Source: Deltaproteobacteria bacterium (GTDB lineage: Bacteria; Myxococcota_A; SURF-8). Taken from it: a stretch of 9,720 nt of DNA. Both the position numbers and the translations under genes were made by a program. The notes under the pieces are model-generated. The model saw only the letters and a list, made by a program, of their open reading frames with translations. It was not told where the DNA came from and ran no database searches. Where the stretch lies: positions 1-9,720 of the forward strand of contig JAKQSH010000212.1 of the NCBI GenBank assembly GCA_029570245.1, read 5' to 3'. Of this stretch, positions 1 through 5,175 are shown in pieces (position 1 is the first letter of the stretch; the number at the start of each line of letters is the position of its first letter).

Positions 1-549
1 GAGGGCGAATACGCTTACGGCTACCTCAAGGCCGAAGCCGGTGTGCATCGTCTGGTGCGGATTTCGCCTTTCGACTCCAACAAACGCCGACACACTTCGT
101 TCGCCTCGGTTTTCGTCACCCCGGAAGTTGACGATTCCATAGAAATCGACATCGACGAAAAAGACCTGCGCATCGACACCTATCGCTCGTCCGGCAAGGG
201 CGGTCAGCACGTCAACACCACCGACTCGGCGGTGCGCATCACACATCTGCCTACCGGAATCGTCGTAACCTGTCAGAACGAACGCTCGCAGCATAAAAAC
301 AAACATACTGCCATGAAGGTTCTGAAGTCGAAGCTGTACGAGCATGAACTTCGCAAGCAACGCGAAGAAAACGATAAGATGTCGGCTCCTAAAATGGAAA
401 TAAGCTTCGGCAGCCAGATTCGCTCTTATGTTCTGCATCCTTATCGCATGATAAAAGATCATCGCACCGACCTTGAGAATTCGAACGTAATAGACGTGCT
501 GGACGGCAACATCAACGATTTCATAAGAACTTTTCTGCTTTCGAGATAA
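1..549 (+). CDS. prfB: Peptide chain release factor 2, C-terminal half (5' end outside window)
   Basis: Frame 1 is open from the first base to a TAA at 547-549 and encodes 182 residues, about half of a usual RF2 (roughly 365 aa). RF2 recognises UAA and UGA stop codons and triggers peptidyl-tRNA hydrolysis on the ribosome. The visible part starts in domain 2 with the conserved YAYG.LKAE.GVHRLVR block. It carries the SPF tripeptide at visible residues 22-24, the stop-codon reading motif of RF2 (RF1 has a P-x-T motif instead). The peptidyl-transferase GGQ motif is at visible residues 67-69 (bases 199-207), in the context SSGKGGQHVNTTDSAVR. The C-terminal helical region ends in DFIRTFLLSR. The N-terminal domain, and any programmed frameshift site of the kind found in many RF2 genes, lie upstream and cannot be judged. 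The gene abuts rlpA with no intervening base, suggesting co-transcription. Confidence 0.96.
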   Translation, partial: EGEYAYGYLKAEAGVHRLVRISPFDSNKRRHTSFASVFVTPEVDDSIEIDIDEKDLRIDTYRSSGKGGQHVNTTDSAVRITHLPTGIVVTCQNERSQHKNKHTAMKVLKSKLYEHELRKQREENDKMSAPKMEISFGSQIRSYVLHPYRMIKDHRTDLENSNVIDVLDGNINDFIRTFLLSR

Positions 550-1302
550 ATGAGACGCAGAAACCTGCACAATCTGTTCCGGCCGCTGCTGCTCGTTGCA
601 ATATGCATGGCTTTTTACGGCTGTTTCGGAGCCCGCAGCGGAACACAGGCCTATCGTCAGGAACCTGCTCCTTCGTATAACGGAGGCAGGCAGCTTCCCG
701 CCTCCACACCCGACGCTTCGTGGCAGGTTGGAACCGTCATTGAAGGCGAAGCTTCGTGGTACGGTGAAAAATTTCACGGACGGCAGACCGCCAACGGCGA
801 AACGTTTGATATGTATGCACTTTCCGCCGCACACAAAGACATGCCGCTGGGGTCGCGCGTGCGCATCACCAATGTAGAAAACGGAAAACAGGTCGAACTG
901 ACTGTAAATGACAGGGGTCCATACGTGGGCGACCGCATTCTCGATCTGTCTTACGCCGCAGCTCTGGAGCTGGGTTACGCAGGACAGGGAACGGCACATG
1001 TAAGGGCCGAAGTTCTGGAACTGGGAAGCGGCAAAACCGGCGGGCCGCCCGTCAATGGAAGTTACGGAGGCCCGGCAACAGCCAATCCATACGGAGGAAG
1101 CATCGCAGTCGGCGCTTATTCGTCACGCATGGGGGCCGAACGGATTTATTATTTTCTGAAGGGCCGCTTCAAATACATAAAGGTTGTGGAACTTCAGGGT
1201 TCTCTGACCGTACTGATAGGTCCGTTTTCGAGTGCGGATATGCGTCGCAGGGCATACGAGAGGCTCAGGCTGGAAGGCTACGACGCACGCATGATCGACT
1301 GA
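550..1302 (+). CDS. rlpA: RlpA-type lipoprotein (DPBB + SPOR domains), septal lytic transglycosylase family
   Basis: The 250-aa protein has a basic N-terminus (MRRR), a hydrophobic segment at about residues 12-23 and a cysteine at 25, so it is probably an outer-membrane lipoprotein. The lipobox (F-Y-G-C) is non-canonical because -3 is Phe rather than Leu. A double-psi beta-barrel follows at about residues 64-157: GEASWYGEKFHG, TANGETFD, SAAHK, VNDRGPYVGDRILDLS. E84, D87 and H95 fall in the positions of the Glu/Asp/His set needed for activity in Pseudomonas aeruginosa RlpA. A Gly/Pro-rich linker (about 158-182) leads to a C-terminal SPOR domain (about 183-248), which in this family binds denuded septal peptidoglycan. 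The family cleaves peptide-free glycan strands during cell separation; activity here is inferred from conserved residues. The start codon directly follows the prfB stop (TAAATG) without a clear Shine-Dalgarno, so translational coupling is likely. Confidence 0.93.
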   Translation: MRRRNLHNLFRPLLLVAICMAFYGCFGARSGTQAYRQEPAPSYNGGRQLPASTPDASWQVGTVIEGEASWYGEKFHGRQTANGETFDMYALSAAHKDMPLGSRVRITNVENGKQVELTVNDRGPYVGDRILDLSYAAALELGYAGQGTAHVRAEVLELGSGKTGGPPVNGSYGGPATANPYGGSIAVGAYSSRMGAERIYYFLKGRFKYIKVVELQGSLTVLIGPFSSADMRRRAYERLRLEGYDARMID

Positions 1303-1419
1303 TTAGCCCGGAATCACATTGAAAACGATTGGATTAGCCGTCAAAAAAAGTTTGACTGCTAAGCTCAACAATAATAGTTTAATAGCTCAACGGTAATCAG
1401 TGGCAGAAAAGCAATTACC
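1301..1419. repeat. Leader region with two short direct repeats and a small inverted repeat
   Basis: The stretch between rlpA and the sensor gene contains GATTAGCC at 1301-1308 and again at 1332-1339 (31-bp period). AGCTCAAC occurs at 1362-1369 and again at 1384-1391 (22-bp period, about two helical turns). GGTAAT at 1392-1397 faces ATTACC at 1414-1419, which could form a weak hairpin just ahead of the start codon. A TTGACT hexamer at 1352-1357 resembles a sigma-70 -35 box, but no good -10 sits at 16-18 bp spacing, so I do not call a promoter. The 8-mers may be regulator half-sites or chance. Confidence 0.3.
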
Positions 1420-1439
1420 AGATCGGGGACAATAAGAAA

Positions 1440-2900
1440 ATGCGGGTAAAATTCGGTCTTTTGATTTTAGTCCTGATGGCGGGTTTCGCTCTTTTCGTGA
1501 ACTTCTTCATTATTAACAAGCTCGAAGAAGATTCGAGATTCAAGCTGGAAAGCTCCATGATTCACGAATTTCAGGCATACGAGCGAGGCCGCATGGCGAC
1601 GGTCGAAAGCCGTCTGGCTCCGGCGCGCGAACTGGCCAGGGAAGAAAAACTGCTGACGGCCATGATGCTTCCAGCCGACACTGATCAGGCCGCCGAAGAC
1701 CGTCATTTCGAGGTCTTTACCAAACTCGAAGCCCTTTCGCGCCTTAAATATCCCGCCTATCAGATCATCATCACCGACGCCGACGGCGCCGAACTGGCCA
1801 GAACTCAAACCGGCAAATGGTTCAAAGAACGCTGGGCCGACAAGTACAAGCTTGTCCGTCAGGTCATTGATACCGGCATCGAAGGTGAAGACATCTGGAT
1901 GATGAAGGATCGCATTTCCATCGCCAGCGCCGTTCCGGTGCGTTTCGATGGTCGCCTGGTGGGAGTGCTCATCGTCGGCAACGCCATTGACGAAGAACTG
2001 GCTCGTATGGAAAAATCCATCGGCGGCAGCGATTACGCTTTTTATTCCAGAGACCGCGTCATCGCTTCCACGCTCACATCGGTTCGTCAGGCTTATCTCA
2101 ACGACTATGTTTCGCGCAACAGCGAAAAAATAGCCCAGGTGCTGCTCTCACGCGGCGATTATTTCAAGGAAAACATAGTTCTGGGCGAAGAGGAATACAG
2201 CATTCTGCTTTCTCCCATGCCTTCGATGCAGGACCAGACGCTGGCCGGTTTCGCCATGATGCGTTCGGTCAGCCACCATCTCAAGCCCTACAGCGACATG
2301 CGCACCTTCCTTATGATAGTTACCGTGCTGTTCATCCTGCTGGGAATCCCGCTGGCGCTGCTGATACTGCAGGAAGCCTATCGCAGCATCGACTTCATTC
2401 TTGAAGGCGCGCATCAGATCATCGTCGGCAACAAAGATTATCAGTTCTCATCCAATGATCCTGCGCTGGTCGGTCTTGGACAGGCCATGAATCTGATGAT
2501 AGCCATATTGCTGGGGAAATACATTCCCGAAGACGAGGACGAAATCAACCAGATGGCATTGAAGGGCGGAGCCCCCGGCGTACGCGCCAAAGCCATTGTG
2601 GCCAAAGCCACCACGGAATCGCTGCCCATTCAGAGCATGTCGGATGAAGGGGCCGCCAGAGCCGTAAAAGTTGACGAGGATCGTGAAACATATTTCGAGC
2701 GTCTTTTCAACGAATTCATCGCCGCCAAGAAAAAAGTCGGTGAGGATATTTCGCTGGTAACCAAAGATCGTCTGATACAGAAACTGCTGCGCACCGAGGA
2801 AAAACTCTGCGAAAAGCACGGAGTAAAAGCGGTTCGTTTTGAGGTGCACATCGAAGACAACAAGGTTACGCTCAAACCCTTCCCGATTAAAGACGAATAA
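1440..2900 (+). CDS. Two-TM sensor-like membrane protein with MXAN_5187-like C-terminal domain
   Basis: This 486-aa protein has a hydrophobic helix at about residues 6-26 and a large, probably periplasmic region at 27-288. A second helix at about 289-311 is followed by a HAMP-like helical stretch (about 312-365), a charged and Ala-rich linker, and a compact C-terminal domain (about 414-486). The periplasmic part has features of a Cache-like sensor fold: YQIIITDADGAELARTQ at 107-123, and IASAVPVRFDGRLVGVLIVGNAID at 161-184. The C-terminal domain (YFERLFNEFIAAKKKVGED..., ending near VRFEVHIEDNKVTLKPFPI) resembles, from memory, the short domain named after Myxococcus MXAN_5187. No histidine kinase, GGDEF, EAL, phosphatase or chemoreceptor signature is visible, so the output mechanism is unknown. 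The gene appears monocistronic, with a 137-bp leader, a weak upstream GGGG at 1425-1428 and a strong terminator after the stop. The topology is more certain than the domain names. Confidence 0.7.
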   Translation: MRVKFGLLILVLMAGFALFVNFFIINKLEEDSRFKLESSMIHEFQAYERGRMATVESRLAPARELAREEKLLTAMMLPADTDQAAEDRHFEVFTKLEALSRLKYPAYQIIITDADGAELARTQTGKWFKERWADKYKLVRQVIDTGIEGEDIWMMKDRISIASAVPVRFDGRLVGVLIVGNAIDEELARMEKSIGGSDYAFYSRDRVIASTLTSVRQAYLNDYVSRNSEKIAQVLLSRGDYFKENIVLGEEEYSILLSPMPSMQDQTLAGFAMMRSVSHHLKPYSDMRTFLMIVTVLFILLGIPLALLILQEAYRSIDFILEGAHQIIVGNKDYQFSSNDPALVGLGQAMNLMIAILLGKYIPEDEDEINQMALKGGAPGVRAKAIVAKATTESLPIQSMSDEGAARAVKVDEDRETYFERLFNEFIAAKKKVGEDISLVTKDRLIQKLLRTEEKLCEKHGVKAVRFEVHIEDNKVTLKPFPIKDE

Positions 2901-2922
2901 AAGCCTGTTTCAGTGACCTGTG

Positions 2923-2957
2923 TCCCCTCTCCACAGTAAGGAGAGGGGATTTTTTTT
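2923..2957 (+). terminator. Rho-independent terminator after the sensor gene
   Basis: A perfect 10-bp stem (TCCCCTCTCC at 2923-2932 pairing with GGAGAGGGGA at 2940-2949) encloses a 7-nt loop, ACAGTAA. Eight T residues follow immediately (2950-2957). It lies 22 bp past the stop of the gene ending at 2900. The opposite strand has no T-tract after the stem, so it should act on plus-strand transcripts only. Confidence 0.93.
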
Positions 2958-3041
2958 CAATACATCAGTTCCGGCCAGAGTTCTTCGAATTTTTCAGCTG
3001 ACAAAAGACGCAGGTGATTGATTTTTCTGAATACCATCAGT

Positions 3042-3080
3042 AAAAAAAACAGTCGGACAAATATTATGTCCGACCGTCTG
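3042..3080 (-). terminator. Rho-independent terminator of the minus-strand lipoprotein gene
   Basis: Read on the minus strand, an 8-bp perfect stem (GTCGGACA at 3052-3059 with TGTCCGAC at 3067-3074) encloses a 7-nt AT loop. The stem can extend outward past one mismatch. A run of eight T follows in the transcript (A-run at 3042-3049 on the plus strand). It lies about 30 bp past the lipoprotein stop and converges with the plus-strand terminator at 2923-2957. Confidence 0.9.
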
Positions 3081-3108
3081 GAGTTTAAAACTGTCGCAGT
3101 TCGGCGTT

Positions 3109-4926
3109 TCAGGGAGGACAGGAGCCGAACAGCGAGAATTCGTCGTAACGCGAAACGCTGCCCAGGCTCCAGTTGTAAATTTTCAGGAGCGAGGCGTTGT
3201 CGACATCCACTTCGAATTCTATGTTGCTGAGCTTCATTACGTCGTTCATGTAAACGTCCAGCTGATGCAGGCTCCAGTTGAAGACGAATTCGAACTTCGT
3301 CCATTGGTCGTCCGTACAGGAACCGATATTGTCGCTGCCGGCCGGGTTGTCGTGCCAGAGGCTGTAAGTTGATGCGCCCAGGTGGAAATATAAAATCTGC
3401 TGCGGAATGCCGGAGTTGTCTTCGCCGTATAAAACGAAGTAATTCTGATGGGTTGTGCTTGAACAAACTTCCGTATAGGTGTAGAACGACAGGCTGCATA
3501 CCGGCAGCGGTTCGAAGCTGTGCGAAAGCCCTTGGAAATGTGCGCTCGAAACGGTTTTGCCGAGTTCGAGGCTGTATGCGCTGCCGTTTGCGGCGGTTTC
3601 GCTGTTTACTTCTGCGCTGAAGTCGATGCCGAGATCGTCCCATCCGTCATAGTTGCCGTCTTCAAAATCGTCACCGCTCCAGGAAGAATCCGGTTCTTCA
3701 CAGTCGGCGGGACAGTTGCAGAAATTTTCTCCAGCTCCACACAGGCTGTTGCCGCATGAAGTGCAGATGGAAGCCCCGTCGCAGGGTATGCATTCCAGGG
3801 CTTCGTTGGGAGCGGCACAGCTTGAAGTTGTAAGACCGCTGCAACAGCCCGGAGCATTCGGAATAATCGGAATGGAGCCGCCTTCTTCTATGCAGGCAAG
3901 CTCGGTGTCGGCGTCGCCGTCAATCGGCATGCATTCGGACATGAATTCTACCTCGTCTATGTAGCCCACAGAAGCATCGGAATAATGGGCGAACTTCATG
4001 GATTTGATATTCACCGCATCCTGATTGTAGAAGGGTTCGTCGTCCCTTACGAGCAGACCGCCCAGGTATGCGTCGAAAGTGGCCGATTCCCAGTCCATCA
4101 GCAGTTCGACATGGAACCATGTGTCGTCAACGCAGGCGCCGATCTGGTGGAAGCCGCGATCAGGCGTCTGGAAACCCAGATTGCCGGCCCACATGCGGAA
4201 CCAGAAAGCAGCTTTGCCGTATTCGTCGGTAACGCGCACAGTATTCATGTATTTCGAGGCGTCCGCCGGACAGGCTTCGGCGTAAATCCAGAACGAGACA
4301 TAGCAGCTGGCGCAGGCGTTGTCCATGGTGATTGAAACGCCGCCGTCATTGCCGTTGCCGCCGGTTTTCTGCAAGAATAGACTTTTTGAGCTTCCGTTGG
4401 CTGCAACCGCCGGGCTTACGTATGAATTGTAATTGGGATTGCTGATGTTCCATTCCCCGGCGCTGCCGTCCTCGAAATCCTCGCCCGGATAATCGCAGTA
4501 GCAGGCGCATTCGGGCTGCGGCTCAAGCTCGGCTTCCGGCTCGACTTCAGGTTCAATCTCCGCTTCAAACTCAGCATCAGCTTCAAGTTCGGATTCTGCT
4601 TCAATCTCCGGCTCGATTTCGGTTTCAGGTTCAATATCGGCTTCGGCTTCAACTTCCGGCTCGGAATCCGGTTCAATTTCTGCTTCGACTTCAGCTTCGA
4701 GTTCTGCTTCAATCTCCAGCTCGGCTTCGGCTTCATCGTCCCCGTCAGGAGTGTTGTCACCATCGGGCATATCGTCACCGTCGGTGCTATCGTCATTTTC
4801 GGAAGTCTCACTGTCACCGTCGGGATTGTTGTCAATGTCACCGTCCTCATTACCGGACGAAGATGAGCAAGCAGAAAGCCACATCAGAAAGAGTACTGCC
4901 AGCAAGGAAAGAACGATCTTTTTCAT
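3109..4926 (-). CDS. Surface lipoprotein with acidic stalk, duplicated jelly-roll-like modules and Cys-rich linker
   Basis: The 605-aa protein starts with a classical lipoprotein signal (MKKIVLSLLAVLFLMWLSAC, lipidated Cys20). It continues with a Ser/Asp/Gly-rich spacer (21-64) containing several DGD triplets, then a strictly alternating acidic stalk (65-139). Two homologous modules follow, at about 147-332 and 417-603. Both open with DFEDG and a following Trp, contain AANGS..SL, a G.C.DD.W strand and a terminal Y.DE...F..C. Their spacing and aromatic beta-strand pattern suggest LamG/concanavalin-like jelly rolls, which often bind carbohydrate; this is inference. Between them is a Cys-rich segment (345-409) with PGCCSGL and CGNSLCGAGENFCNCPADC, a motif seen in secreted proteins of Myxococcota and related environmental bacteria. 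The many paired cysteines fit an exported, disulphide-bonded protein. The start is supported by AAGGGG (4933-4938 on the plus strand), 6 nt before ATG. It is monocistronic, and no enzyme signature is seen. Confidence 0.85.
   Translation of the reverse strand: MKKIVLSLLAVLFLMWLSACSSSSGNEDGDIDNNPDGDSETSENDDSTDGDDMPDGDNTPDGDDEAEAELEIEAELEAEVEAEIEPDSEPEVEAEADIEPETEIEPEIEAESELEADAEFEAEIEPEVEPEAELEPQPECACYCDYPGEDFEDGSAGEWNISNPNYNSYVSPAVAANGSSKSLFLQKTGGNGNDGGVSITMDNACASCYVSFWIYAEACPADASKYMNTVRVTDEYGKAAFWFRMWAGNLGFQTPDRGFHQIGACVDDTWFHVELLMDWESATFDAYLGGLLVRDDEPFYNQDAVNIKSMKFAHYSDASVGYIDEVEFMSECMPIDGDADTELACIEEGGSIPIIPNAPGCCSGLTTSSCAAPNEALECIPCDGASICTSCGNSLCGAGENFCNCPADCEEPDSSWSGDDFEDGNYDGWDDLGIDFSAEVNSETAANGSAYSLELGKTVSSAHFQGLSHSFEPLPVCSLSFYTYTEVCSSTTHQNYFVLYGEDNSGIPQQILYFHLGASTYSLWHDNPAGSDNIGSCTDDQWTKFEFVFNWSLHQLDVYMNDVMKLSNIEFEVDVDNASLLKIYNWSLGSVSRYDEFSLFGSCPP
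4510..4734 (-). repeat. Low-complexity (acidic-X)n stalk-coding tract
   Basis: This part of the lipoprotein gene encodes residues 65-139, where 37 of 38 odd-numbered residues are Glu or Asp (34 Glu, 3 Asp; exception Gln137). No even-numbered residue is charged: they are Ala, Leu, Ile, Val, Pro, Ser, Thr or Phe. In DNA this gives an approximate 6-bp periodicity of GAR/GAY codons alternating with other codons. The repeat is degenerate at nucleotide level rather than a pure tandem array. Confidence 0.9.
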
Positions 4927-4986
4927 ATTAAACCCCTTATTACCGCTGTTTGCTGTTTCATGCCGACTATTGCATGATTTTTTAAG

Positions 4987-5015
4987 GTTATATCAGAATT
5001 CATCAATAAAAACCA
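4987..5015 (-). promoter_or_regulatory. Candidate sigma-70 promoter (extended -10) for the lipoprotein gene
   Basis: On the minus strand a TGATATAAC extended -10 (TATAAC box at 4992-4987, with TG one base upstream) lies 17 bp from a poor -35 (TGGTTT, 5015-5010). The start codon is about 60 bp downstream, leaving room for a leader of about 50 nt that includes the AAGGGG ribosome-binding site. The weak -35 is compatible with an extended -10 promoter. Confidence 0.4.
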
Positions 5016-5109
5016 GCCATATCCACACACTGCAATGATCGGATGCCGGCAGGCAGTTCATCGGCAACATGGTCGGATTTCCGAGTATTGCGATTAGCAG
5101 CCAAAATGC

Positions 5110-5137
5110 TGTACATGGGCGCATTTTTGTTTATTAT
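5110..5137 (+). promoter_or_regulatory. Candidate sigma-70 promoter for the ATPase-nagZ-DUF4175 group
   Basis: TGTACA (5110-5115, 4 of 6 matches to TTGACA) and TATTAT (5132-5137, 5 of 6 matches to TATAAT) are separated by 16 bp in an AT-rich patch. The -10 box ends 38 bp before the ATG at 5176. It faces away from the minus-strand promoter candidate, giving a divergent arrangement in a 249-bp gap. The call rests on hexamer matches only. Confidence 0.3.
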
Positions 5138-5175
5138 TTACGGGAAAATGGACGAGAAAGACAAAGTCGGAACAC

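Noticed and set aside
1352..1383. TTGACT as a -35 box for the sensor gene
   Set aside because: At 16-18 bp spacing there is no acceptable -10 hexamer; TAATAG and TTTAAT lie at about 14 and 20 bp.
2957..3037. Short minus-strand open frame (26 codons) ending in FEELWPELMY, between the two convergent terminators
   Set aside because: The composition looks protein-like and could be the relic of a lost gene's 3' end. It has no Shine-Dalgarno, sits directly after the lipoprotein's terminator T-tract, and is too short to support a call.
4510..4734. CRISPR-like or tandem repeat array
   Set aside because: The periodicity is a codon-level pattern inside a continuous reading frame. There are no identical repeat units separated by unique spacers.
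4416..4850. Minus-strand 144-codon open frame rich in Lys, Pro and Arg
   Set aside because: It is the out-of-frame reading of the alternating acidic tract of the lipoprotein gene; its apparent repeats come from the codon pattern of that tract.
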